Shown piece after piece: positions 24,259 to 31,896 of a stretch of DNA of 39,043 nucleotides. Within the stretch, counting starts at the first letter, position 1, and each line of letters opens with the position of its first letter. This stretch comes from an uncultured Ruminococcus sp. Lineage in GTDB: Bacteria > Bacillota > Clostridia > Oscillospirales > Acutalibacteraceae. The notes under the pieces were generated by a model that did not search any database, had not been told where the DNA came from, and worked only from the letters and a program-made list of their open reading frames with translations. The stretch lies in assembly GCA_902768825.1 (NCBI GenBank), contig CACXMR010000037.1, positions 1 to 39,043 of the forward strand, written 5' to 3'. Position numbers and translations under genes: made by a program.

Positions 24259-25950
24259 TCATTCAACTGAAAGTATGAAGTAGTATACGGGCTGGCCGCC
24301 GTTAATGAGAGTGACCTCGACATCGCCGCCAACCTTGGCCTTGATGCCTTCAACAGCAGCGTTCGCCTGAGCCTCAGACACGCCTTCACCATAAATGACG
24401 GAAATATAGGATGTGTCACGGTCTGACATTTCCTTTGCAAGCTTGACAACAGCGTGTACGGGATCCTTGCCCTTGAGGGTAAGCTTGCCGTCGCTGAGAG
24501 CAATAATGTCGCCCTCTTTGATCTTTGTGCCGCCAAACTCAGCGTTCCTTGCGGCGTATGTTACCTGACCGGTAGAAACATTCTTGGCAGCGGTAAGCAT
24601 AAACTCTGCATTCAGCTCAGCCGTAGCATCGGGATCATAGGAAAGCATTGCCACAAGACCCTGAGGTATAGTCTTGGTCTGGAGCACAAATACGTTTCTG
24701 TCGGTTATCATCGGAATGACCTGCTTTGCAGCAAGAATGATGTTCTTATTGTTTGGCAGAACGAATACATTCTTAGCAGGGGTAGCCATGACAGCCTGAT
24801 AAATATCATCGGTTGAGGGGTTCATGCTCTGGCCGCCGCTGACAACGTGCTGGCAGCCCAGATCCTTGAATACATTTTCAAGACCCTCGCCGGCAGCTAC
24901 AGCCACAAAGCCTACTTCATCAACAGGCGAAACCGGCTTGAGCGCCTCCTTCTTTCTCTCCTCAGCCTCACGGAGAGCCTTTTCCTTCTCGTTCTTCTCG
25001 GCAGCCTTTCTGTGCTGCTCCTTCATGTTCTCTATCTTGACGGTAAGAAGCTGTCCGAAGGTCAGTGCCTCCTCTATCGCCTTACCGGGATGCTCTGTGT
25101 GAACGTGAACCTTTATTATATCATCGTCATCAGCAACAACAACGCAGTCACCCATGGTCTCAAGGAAGGCTCTCAGCTCCTGAGCGTCCTTGTCCAGATC
25201 GGGCGCCTTGCCGATGATAAACTCTGTGCAGTATGTGAAATTGATAACAGCGTCAAACTCAGCCGCAGCATTGCGGAAAAACTCGGCAGCCTTGTCCTCA
25301 GCCTCAGGAGACATTGATGAAGCCTGGTCCAGCTCCACCATCACTCCGTCACGGAGCAATGAAAGCATACCCTCAAGGATAACACACAGTCCCTTTCCGC
25401 CTGCATCCACAACACCGGCCTTTTTGAGCACAGGAAGCATTTCAGGAGTGCGGTTGAGGGCGTCGTTTGCGCCGGATACGATGGAACCGAAGACGATCAC
25501 CGGATCAGCCTCCACGTCGGAAGCCACCTTGCCAGCCTCATAGCACATCCTTGCAACCGTAAGGATGGTACCCTCTGTGGGATTCATTACAGCCTTGTAT
25601 GCAGTGTCAACGCCTACCTTGAAGGCATCCGCCAACTCCTTGCCGCTGACCTCGCTCTTGCCCTTAAAGCCGTTGGCAATGCCCCTGAACAGAAGGGAAA
25701 GAATAACACCTGAGTTGCCTCTTGCGGACTTGAGCATAGCAGAAGCCGCCTCTGAAGCCACCTCGTCAATGCTTGTGGCAGTTGACTCAGCCAGTGCCTT
25801 TGCCGCAGCCTCAATGGTTACAGACATATTTGTACCCGTATCGCCGTCAGGCACCGGGAAGATGTTGAGGGAGTTGATCTCCTCTTTGTGCCTTATAATA
25901 TTGTTTGCACCGGAAATTAGTGCGTTTTTGTAGTATGTACCGTTTATCAT
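24259..25950 (-). CDS. fakA: DhaL/DegV-like fatty acid kinase, FakA (YloV) family, 563 aa
   Basis: The N-terminal DhaL (DAK2) ATP-binding domain (1-200) holds NIFPVPDGDTGTNMSVT, whose aspartates bind magnesium and nucleotide, and ARGNSGVILSLLFRG. A middle region ends near 340 with a charged helix (KEKALREAEERKKEALK), and the C-terminal domain includes SGGQSMNPSTDDI and VFVLPNNKNIILAA. FakA, with a DegV-type FakB carrier not found in this window, phosphorylates exogenous fatty acids for phospholipid synthesis. ATG 25950 (MINGTYYKN) is used with AAGGAAG upstream; a GTG at 25962 is nearly on top of that site. It lies 24 bases after spoVS and is likely co-transcribed with it. Confidence 0.92.
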   Translation of the reverse strand: MINGTYYKNALISGANNIIRHKEEINSLNIFPVPDGDTGTNMSVTIEAAAKALAESTATSIDEVASEAASAMLKSARGNSGVILSLLFRGIANGFKGKSEVSGKELADAFKVGVDTAYKAVMNPTEGTILTVARMCYEAGKVASDVEADPVIVFGSIVSGANDALNRTPEMLPVLKKAGVVDAGGKGLCVILEGMLSLLRDGVMVELDQASSMSPEAEDKAAEFFRNAAAEFDAVINFTYCTEFIIGKAPDLDKDAQELRAFLETMGDCVVVADDDDIIKVHVHTEHPGKAIEEALTFGQLLTVKIENMKEQHRKAAEKNEKEKALREAEERKKEALKPVSPVDEVGFVAVAAGEGLENVFKDLGCQHVVSGGQSMNPSTDDIYQAVMATPAKNVFVLPNNKNIILAAKQVIPMITDRNVFVLQTKTIPQGLVAMLSYDPDATAELNAEFMLTAAKNVSTGQVTYAARNAEFGGTKIKEGDIIALSDGKLTLKGKDPVHAVVKLAKEMSDRDTSYISVIYGEGVSEAQANAAVEGIKAKVGGDVEVTLINGGQPVYYFILSVE

Positions 25951-25974
25951 TTTTAACTGCACTTCCTTAACAAA

Positions 25975-26235
25975 TTATCTTATTTCAACGATCAGCTTCA
26001 TAGCTGTCCGTTCTGTGCCCTCAATCTCGATACTTGTGAAGGCAGGAATACACACAAGATCAATGCCCATGGGGGCAAGATAACCTCTTGCAACAGCTAC
26101 TGACTTGAGCGCCTGATTGGTTGCTCCCGCACCAACTGCCTGAACCTCAACACAGCCGTAATCTCTCACGACACCAGCGATAGCCCCTGCCACCGAATTG
26201 GGTGCCGACTTTGATGAAACCTTCAATACCTCCAT
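25975..26235 (-). CDS. spoVS: Stage V sporulation protein S, 86 aa
   Basis: Near-textbook SpoVS: MEVLKVSSKSAPNSVAGAIAGVVRDYG, VQAVGAGATNQALKSVAVARGYLAP, and IDLVCIPAFTSIEIEGTERTAMKLIVEIR. It has an Alba-like fold and is needed for septation and coat assembly in Bacillus subtilis; homologues also occur in non-sporulators. ATG 26235 has GGGAGG seven to nine bases upstream; an earlier frame start at 26328 lies in the promoter and is rejected. It sits between ymdB and fakA; ymdB and spoVS are also neighbours in Bacillus. Confidence 0.97.
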   Translation of the reverse strand: MEVLKVSSKSAPNSVAGAIAGVVRDYGCVEVQAVGAGATNQALKSVAVARGYLAPMGIDLVCIPAFTSIEIEGTERTAMKLIVEIR

Positions 26236-26298
26236 AACGTCGTCCTCCCGAATAAAAAATGAAACTGTCAAATAATTCCAATTACAAATACACATTAT

Positions 26299-26328
26299 AT
26301 TATAATATGCAATATCAATATTATTCAA
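26299..26328 (-). promoter_or_regulatory. Promoter of spoVS-fakA
   Basis: On the minus strand TTGAAT (26323-26328), 18 bases, TATAAT (26299-26304); a second TATAAT overlaps at 26294-26299. It is about 60 bases before ATG 26235. Its presence suggests spoVS and fakA can be expressed apart from ymdB, which ends 133 bases upstream of the spoVS start without an evident terminator. Confidence 0.65.
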
Positions 26329-26368
26329 GTGGATAGTATAAAGAAAATGTTATAAATTTATGAATTTT

Positions 26369-27139
26369 TTATAAAATCTTTATCCTCTTTACGGAAACGG
26401 TCTTGCCTGAACGGTCATCCACCTCAAAAAGCACACAATCCATCTCGCAGGCACCGGCGGCAATCTCAAATCTCACAGGGAGCTTATCCCTGAATTTCCT
26501 GATAGCAAGCTCCGGCTTTATGCCCAAAACAGATTCCTGCGGCCCTGTCATTCCCACATCGGTGATATAGCCCGTTCCCTTAGGAAGTATCTTTTCATCT
26601 GCAGTCTGAACATGGGTATGGGTGCCGAAGATCGCCGATACCCTGCCGTCAAGATAATAGGCAAGAGCCAGCTTCTCAGCAGTGGCCTCAGCGTGGAAGT
26701 CCAGAACAGTGATCCTTGTGTCCGTTTCTGAAAGAATCCTGTCAATGGTCCTGTAGGGATCATCAAGAGCCTCCATAAACAAACAGCCCATCAGGTTAAT
26801 CACCGTCACCTGCTGCCTTCCGAGATCATAAACCGTATATCCCCGCCCCGGCGTGGTTGACTCAGGAAAATTTGCAGGTCTTATCAGATCGTGGCGCTGA
26901 TCAAACATATCATAGCTCTCACGTCTGCGAAAGGTATGATTGCCCGCCGTAATAACATCCACGCCGCTGCTGAAAAGAAACTCTGCAGACGATGGAGTAA
27001 TGCCGTTGCCGTCAGCGGAATTTTCTCCGTTAGCAATGACAAGATCTATTTTTTCCTTTTTTTTGAGCGCAGGCAGCCGTTCACGCAGAAAGCGGCAGCC
27101 CACCAGGCCTACAACGTCGCCTATAGCGAGAATATTCAC
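26369..27139 (-). CDS. ymdB: YmdB-family metallophosphoesterase, 256 aa
   Basis: The calcineurin-like di-metal site is complete: GDVVG (7-11), NGENSADGNG (about 37-46), GNHTF, DFHAEATAEK, and GTHTHVQTADE, with TDVGMTGPQESVLG closing the domain. In B. subtilis YmdB hydrolyses 2',3'-cyclic nucleotides and influences the switch between motility and biofilm. It starts at GTG 27139 with GGGGTGG five bases upstream. Length is typical for TIGR00282. Candidate promoter elements upstream (TTTACA and TATAAG, 16-base spacing) are only fair. Confidence 0.95.
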   Translation of the reverse strand: MNILAIGDVVGLVGCRFLRERLPALKKKEKIDLVIANGENSADGNGITPSSAEFLFSSGVDVITAGNHTFRRRESYDMFDQRHDLIRPANFPESTTPGRGYTVYDLGRQQVTVINLMGCLFMEALDDPYRTIDRILSETDTRITVLDFHAEATAEKLALAYYLDGRVSAIFGTHTHVQTADEKILPKGTGYITDVGMTGPQESVLGIKPELAIRKFRDKLPVRFEIAAGACEMDCVLFEVDDRSGKTVSVKRIKIL

Positions 27140-27251
27140 TTTACCACCCCTTATATTCAGAACATTATAATTGTAAAATTATTTTCCCGTTCTGTCAATC
27201 CAAAAAACAGAAAAATCCGCTTTTTATCGCAAAAAAATTTGTATATTTCTA

Positions 27252-27280
27252 TTTACTTTAGTCTCAGTTTCGTATAAAAT
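27252..27280 (+). promoter_or_regulatory. Promoter of the zinc-ribbon membrane protein gene
   Basis: TTTACT (27252-27257), 17 bases, TAAAAT (27275-27280). The leader to ATG 27353 is about 65 bases. Confidence 0.6.
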
Positions 27281-27352
27281 ATTAGTGTAGGGGTTTGTGC
27301 CCGTTCACAAACGATTAAATGTGGCAAATAATTCAAAAAGGAGATGTTTATA

Positions 27353-29110
27353 ATGTTTTGCCCTAATTGCGGAAAAGAAAACGACCCTTCCGTCCGTCAC
27401 TGTGCATCATGCGGCTCCTTTATTCCGGATTTTTCCTCTGACGCCGCATCCGACCAAGCGGGATCTCTGAATCTCTCTGAAACACCGGAAGCATCCCAGC
27501 CCATGTCATATCAGGCTCTCTCTCAGGAGGACCTCAAGGATCTCAACGACAATCAGTCAAGATATCAGGAATACTCAATGTCTGACGTAGTCGCCAAAAA
27601 GAGCAAGAAAAAGCTTATCATCACTCTTGTTGTAATCGCCGGCGTTATCGCTCTCGGCGTTGCTTCATTCTTTATCATCCGTGGCATTATGAGCGGAAAC
27701 GCTCTGAAGGGCATCAGCGAGGATCCCACAAAGTATGTTTTTGACTCGTACAAGACCACGGCTGAGACCATGACAACCGACAATACCCTCGTCAAGTCAG
27801 CCACGGCTTCCACCAACGACCAGAAGACCGTGCGTGTCAGCGTAACAGGCAATGATTTCTCCCAGACCAGCCTGTACTCAATCGATCTTCCCGCCAAGAA
27901 GCTCTATTACATGACCAATCAGAGCTGGACTGTCAGCGAGGAAATGAAGAAGTACTTTATGGGCCCGCAAAACGTAAAGGCAGAGCTTTATACCGACATG
28001 GACAAGGCAGTTGCCAAGGTCCAGCTTGACGACAAGAGCTTTGACGGCTATGTTAACCTGGGCAACCTCAGAGAGGACGCCGTTTCCTCCATGTTTGGTC
28101 CCAAGGGCGAAAATCTCTTCAAGATCGACCAGAAAACATACGACGTAGCAATGGACGTCTATGAGTTTATCTACAACAACCTCAAGAAGGACACCGATCC
28201 CTTCGGTCTGACGACCCTTGCCTCAAAGCTCAAGGATGACTTTGACAAGAGCGGCTCTGTGGCTGTTGCTCAGGAAAACGTGGATATCGACGGCACCAAG
28301 ACCGACGCCTTTGTTATCACTCACACCTTCAACAATACAGACGTAGTGGCAACTCTCCTTAACGATGTCAAGGATTGGGCAAAGACCAACATAAGGATCA
28401 ACGACGAGATCAATACAGCCATAGATCAGGCCCTTGAAAAAATGGACGTTGACCAGCTGGTTTCACAGCTCAACGCATCAATGAAGGACTTTGAGATCGT
28501 GCTCAAGCACTATGTCAACAAGGACAACGCCCTCATGCAGGCTGAGCTGATCGCAACCGTTAACGGTCAGAGCATCAAGCTGACTATCACCTTCGGTGCT
28601 GACCCTGCAAACTCCAAGAAGATCACCATCAAGGCTGCTACAGTAGGCGGTTCAGCCGAGTCCGTTCTCCAGTCCATCACCGTTACAAACGAGAGCACTG
28701 CTCAGCAGGACAAGTATGTAGCCACCTATTCAGGAATGCTCCTCGTCGGCAACACCACCTATACGAGAGACACCGCTACCGGCGACTTTACTATCACAAA
28801 CGATATGAGCAATCCCCTGAAGAGCATGATGAGTTCTTCAAGTCAGGGCGACATTGTTCCTTCCAACGAACAGTCACTGAACTTCAACGTCAGCGGCAAC
28901 CTCAAGACTACGGATGATTCATTGACGCTCACCTTCTCAGTACCGGTTTATGACGGCTACGAGGTGAAGTATGAGTATTATATTTCAGGCAAGGCCGAGA
29001 TAACGGAGCTTACCTCACAGAACAATCTTCTCACAGCAAAAAGCTCAGACTATAAAGAGCTTGGATCAATTTTAGGTTTCACCCCAAACGCAATAATAAC
29101 TGCAGATTAA
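27353..29110 (+). CDS. Zinc-ribbon, single-pass membrane protein with a large extracellular region, 585 aa
   Basis: The N-terminal zinc ribbon is C3-x2-C6 / C17-x2-C20 (CPNCGKEN...CASCGS). A polar linker, then KKSKKK and one membrane helix at about 88-111, so the ribbon is cytoplasmic and about 470 residues are outside. The outer region is Thr/Ser/Asp-rich, beta-strand-like, with no motif I know; it resembles the overall build of TcaA/YvbJ-type proteins, which is an architecture match only. ATG 27353 is chosen because AAGGAG ends nine bases before it, while the in-frame ATG at 27344 directly abuts that site. Monocistronic with its own promoter and terminator. Confidence 0.85.
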   Translation: MFCPNCGKENDPSVRHCASCGSFIPDFSSDAASDQAGSLNLSETPEASQPMSYQALSQEDLKDLNDNQSRYQEYSMSDVVAKKSKKKLIITLVVIAGVIALGVASFFIIRGIMSGNALKGISEDPTKYVFDSYKTTAETMTTDNTLVKSATASTNDQKTVRVSVTGNDFSQTSLYSIDLPAKKLYYMTNQSWTVSEEMKKYFMGPQNVKAELYTDMDKAVAKVQLDDKSFDGYVNLGNLREDAVSSMFGPKGENLFKIDQKTYDVAMDVYEFIYNNLKKDTDPFGLTTLASKLKDDFDKSGSVAVAQENVDIDGTKTDAFVITHTFNNTDVVATLLNDVKDWAKTNIRINDEINTAIDQALEKMDVDQLVSQLNASMKDFEIVLKHYVNKDNALMQAELIATVNGQSIKLTITFGADPANSKKITIKAATVGGSAESVLQSITVTNESTAQQDKYVATYSGMLLVGNTTYTRDTATGDFTITNDMSNPLKSMMSSSSQGDIVPSNEQSLNFNVSGNLKTTDDSLTLTFSVPVYDGYEVKYEYYISGKAEITELTSQNNLLTAKSSDYKELGSILGFTPNAIITAD

Positions 29111-29138
29111 TGCACAAACCCTTATAGATTCTCATTTA

Positions 29139-29179
29139 CAGCCCCTTTCGGATCATGCGACCCGGAAGGGGTTGTTTTT
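29139..29179 (+). terminator. Terminator after the zinc-ribbon membrane protein
   Basis: CAGCCCCTTTCGG (29139-29151) pairs with CCGGAAGGGGTTG (29162-29174) with two G-U pairs, followed by TTTTT. Confidence 0.88.
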
Positions 29180-29191
29180 GATAAATCTCCC

Positions 29192-29534
29192 CAAAAACGA
29201 CAACACAAAAGTTTTGGCAGCAAGCTTGCCGCCAGCGTGACGCCAGCTTGCCGCCAGCGTGACGCTGGACCCCTGTTCGCGGGGTGCGCTGCACTGCGTT
29301 CCGCTTTGTGTACGGACTCAAACTGCACCCTCGCGGTTGTTACTATCTTCTCGCGGAAACAGAATTATAATGCCACGATGACTTTCATCGCGAAATTGGC
29401 ACCGGCGGCTCGCCGGGCGCGGGGTGCGCTGCACTTCGTTCCGCTTTGTGTACGAACCAAAACTACCCTGATCGCGGTTGTTACTATCTTCCCGCGGAAG
29501 CTGAAGTGTAATACCAGAGAAACTTTCATCGCGA
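29192..29534 (+). repeat. Repeat cluster with a 140-base direct duplication
   Basis: 29192-29220 carries the AAAACGACAACACAAAAGTT start of family A. Then two diverged copies of one block begin GCGGGGTGCGCTGCAC at 29279 and 29419, 140 bases apart, and run through TTCCGCTTTGTGTACG, CGCGGTTGTTACTATCTTC and ACTTTCATCGCGA to 29534. A shorter relative lies near 35880-35955. Reading frames here (both strands) lack ribosome binding sites and read as repeat translation. Confidence 0.8.
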
Positions 29535-29589
29535 ACACGGGAGCGGCAGCTTGCCGCCGCGAGCAGCCAACTAAGAAATCAGATGCTCT

Positions 29590-29755
29590 GCCCCCGCGAA
29601 CAGCGTTTTCGGGGGGTGCGGGTGTCCGGTGGACACCTCTGCAGAAGGCAGAAGCACCGACCGAGCGCAGTGAAACAAGTGCCCTTGGGGTGCCGACAGG
29701 CGGGGGTGCCGACAGGCGAGACCGGGGGGACTTTTTCGTAAAAGTCCCCCCGACT
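29590..29755 (+). repeat. Dispersed repeat, family B copy
   Basis: GC-rich, non-coding. It matches the activase-dehydratase spacer at 14545-14820 in blocks: 29590-29663 inverted to about 14576-14664, a 27-base direct match at about 29665-29692, and the terminal hairpin GGGGGGACTTTT / AAAAGTCCCCCC (29726-29751) like 14545-14572. Confidence 0.75.
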
Positions 29756-29761
29756 GTATGG

Positions 29762-29789
29762 TTGAAAAAACAGACGGTTATGATATAAT
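29762..29789 (+). promoter_or_regulatory. Promoter of the uracil-DNA glycosylase gene
   Basis: TTGAAA (29762-29767), 16 bases, perfect TATAAT (29784-29789) preceded by an extended TGA. It begins directly at the edge of the family B repeat. Confidence 0.75.
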
Positions 29790-29818
29790 GGGATAGGAAT
29801 ATTAAGGGAGGTGTCGTG

Positions 29819-30421
29819 ATGACAACCAAAAATGAGGAATTTCAGAAGCTGCGTGAGCAGTGCCTTGAATGTAAAAACTGCGGACTGTGCAGCACCCGCA
29901 CAAATGTGGTGTTCGGCGTGGGAGTGGATAATGCTGAGGTAATGTTTATCGGTGAGGGTCCCGGCGAAAACGAGGATCTGCAGGGCGAACCCTTTGTCGG
30001 AAGAGGCGGACAGCTCCTTGATAAAATGCTTGCAGCCGTTGATCTTGACAGGCACAAAAATATTTATATAGCTAACATCGTAAAATGCCGCCCGCCCAAA
30101 AACCGTGATCCGCTTCCGGAAGAACAGGAGCAGTGCATTAAATGGCTCAGGAAACAGTTTGCGGTGCTGAGACCAAAGATCATCGTCTGCCTCGGAAGAA
30201 TAGCCGCAGCAAAGATCATCAAGCCCGACATAAAGATAATGAAGGAGCACGGAATGTTCTTTGAAAAGGGCGGGGTGCTGATGATGCCCATACTCCACCC
30301 GGCAGCCCTGCTCAGAAACCCCAACAACAAACCCGCAGCCTTTGAGGATTTCCTGAAGCTCAGGGACAAGATCAGGGAGATCTGTGACCATACCTATGAT
30401 GACCAGGGTACAGGGCAGTAA
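29819..30421 (+). CDS. Type-4 (Fe-S) uracil-DNA glycosylase, 200 aa
   Basis: Removes uracil from DNA to start base-excision repair. The family order is clear: Cys18 and Cys21 (CKNCGLC), motif [24 protein letters not shown], then [21 protein letters not shown] with the other two cluster cysteines, VCLGRIAA, and HPAALLRNP. Four cysteines for a [4Fe-4S] cluster are present. Most relatives read GEAPG where this one reads GEGPG. ATG 29819 has GGGAGG seven bases upstream; the GTG at 29816 is less well spaced. Confidence 0.95.
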   Translation: MTTKNEEFQKLREQCLECKNCGLCSTRTNVVFGVGVDNAEVMFIGEGPGENEDLQGEPFVGRGGQLLDKMLAAVDLDRHKNIYIANIVKCRPPKNRDPLPEEQEQCIKWLRKQFAVLRPKIIVCLGRIAAAKIIKPDIKIMKEHGMFFEKGGVLMMPILHPAALLRNPNNKPAAFEDFLKLRDKIREICDHTYDDQGTGQ

Positions 30422-30468
30422 TAGGCTTTGCCAAAGACTAAAAAATCTTTTTTTCTTGTCTGTGGATA

Positions 30469-30497
30469 TTTACTTTTCAGGCAATTCGTTGTAGAAT
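30469..30497 (+). promoter_or_regulatory. Promoter of pduL
   Basis: TTTACT (30469-30474), 17 bases, TAGAAT (30492-30497), leaving a leader of about 45 bases to ATG 30551. Confidence 0.6.
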
Positions 30498-30550
30498 AAA
30501 ATACAAGGCAGACATCACTGCAAGAAAACAAAAAAAGGGAGAAGATCACA

Positions 30551-31117
30551 ATGAAAATTCTTGTTGAAACATCAGCCCGTCATGTACATGTTACTCAGGA
30601 AGCTCTTGAGATCCTTTTCGGCAAGGGCGCAGAGCTCACCAATAAAAAGGATCTTTCTCAGCCCGGACAGTTCCTTTGCTTTGAAAAGGTAACAGTAGTA
30701 GGCCCCAAGGGTGAGCTGACCTGCTCTATCCTCGGTCCTGTAAGACCCGCCTGCCAGGTAGAGGTCTCTATGACAGACGCCCGCAAGCTCGGTATCACCG
30801 CTCCTGTAAGAGAGTCCGGCGACGTTGCTAACACTCCCGGCTGCAAGCTTATCGGCCCCAAGGGTGAGGTCGAGATCGCTGAGGGTGTTATCGCCGCTCA
30901 GAGACATATTCACTTTGACACCAAGACAGCTGAAGACAATGGCTTCAAAGACAAGCAGATCGTCAGCGTTGCTGTTGGCGGCGAGGGCAGAAAGCTCGTT
31001 TTTGGCGATGTAGTAGTAAGAGTAAGCCCCAGGTTTGCTCCCGCTATGCACATTGACACCGACGAGGCTAATGCTGCTGCTATCACAGGCAACACCGAAG
31101 GCGAGATCATAGTCTGA
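30551..31117 (+). CDS. pduL: PduL-type phosphate acyltransferase, 188 aa
   Basis: Moves an acyl group between CoA and phosphate (acetyl-CoA or propanoyl-CoA to the acyl phosphate), the first half of ATP formation by acetate or propionate kinase. Two PduL repeats with their zinc-binding histidines are visible: TSARHVHVT (7-15) and AAQRHIHFD (about 116-124), and FGDVVVRVSPRFAPAMHIDTDEANAA ends the domain. There is no N-terminal encapsulation peptide and no microcompartment gene in the window, so it is probably a cytosolic phosphotransacetylase replacing Pta. AAAGGGAGAAG precedes ATG 30551. Transcribed alone. Confidence 0.93.
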   Translation: MKILVETSARHVHVTQEALEILFGKGAELTNKKDLSQPGQFLCFEKVTVVGPKGELTCSILGPVRPACQVEVSMTDARKLGITAPVRESGDVANTPGCKLIGPKGEVEIAEGVIAAQRHIHFDTKTAEDNGFKDKQIVSVAVGGEGRKLVFGDVVVRVSPRFAPAMHIDTDEANAAAITGNTEGEIIV

Positions 31118-31173
31118 GTCTGATATCGGACGTCCCGGGGACAGTCCGCAGATTGTCTGTACCCTCGATCAAG

Positions 31174-31212
31174 AAACCGTTTGTCTCAGCAATGCAGGCA
31201 AACGGTTTTTCT
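31174..31212 (+). terminator. Terminator of pduL
   Basis: AAACCGTTTG (31174-31183) and CAAACGGTTT (31199-31208) form a perfect 10-bp stem followed by TTTCTG. Confidence 0.88.
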
Positions 31213-31231
31213 GTTATCAAAGCCAAAATAT

Positions 31232-31872
31232 AACACTCTGTATATTAATCCCAGGTCAAATACAGATAGTATATATTCTCCCACAGCCAACAACCAGACA
31301 ACTATTTGTATAATCATCGTTTATTATACGTTTAGTATATTACAATCCGGATAACGGGAGCATTATTTATCCAGATAGTATATTATTAATAGTGTTTACT
31401 GTTTGTATATAGTATACAATTTGTATATTATACGGTATGTATATTAGTATTCTACTCATCAAGGGAGCATTATTATACAGTTGGTAATATTATTACTGTT
31501 TGTATATTATCAATCACTCACTTTAAATACTATTTGTATATTTTTGATTATCACTACAACTTGTATTCTACTATCATGCTACAGCATTATTATTGCAGAT
31601 TGTATATTATCTTGGCTTTAATACAGTTTGTAATATCAGAAAGCACCAGTCATTACTATTTGTAATTATCACAACAACTATACCATTAGTATATTTACTA
31701 CAAGTAGTCTATTTTATAAATATATTACCGATTGTATTCTACTAAGAGTATGTTATTCTTTAACTATACAGTTTGTATAACAAATATATAGCCCAATCAA
31801 AATACAGCTTGTATAATCGCCAGGCATTTTACAGTTTGTATTTTTTACTTTAAGTATATTCTACTATAAGTA
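31232..31872. repeat. Array of 11-bp TAC-N5-GTA dyads before pncB
   Basis: An AT-rich, gene-free stretch of about 640 bases with 20 exact TAC-N5-GTA copies, starting at 31261, 31327, 31397, 31415, 31431, 31476, 31494, 31528, 31555, 31622, 31654, 31681, 31696, 31726, 31740, 31767, 31803, 31830, 31846 and 31862. Four more with one mismatch start at 31232, 31300, 31370 and 31594. The most frequent form is TACAGTTTGTA, often followed by TATTA or TAAT. Six neighbouring pairs are exactly 27 bases apart and three exactly 16. The ends TAC/GTA are reverse complements, so each copy is a short dyad, as expected for a dimeric DNA-binding protein. Candidates are operators of pncB-pncA or origin-like iterons. 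The array runs to 25 bases before ATG 31897. Confidence 0.85.
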
Positions 31873-31896
31873 TAATCCAGAAAGGACAGATAATAA

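Noticed and set aside
29237-29829. Frames of 154-183 residues on both strands
   Set aside because: They translate dispersed repeats, lack ribosome binding sites, and resemble each other only because the DNA repeats.
31232-31872. CRISPR array
   Set aside because: The repeated unit is only 11 bp with five variable bases, spacing is irregular (14-45 bases), and no cas gene is present.
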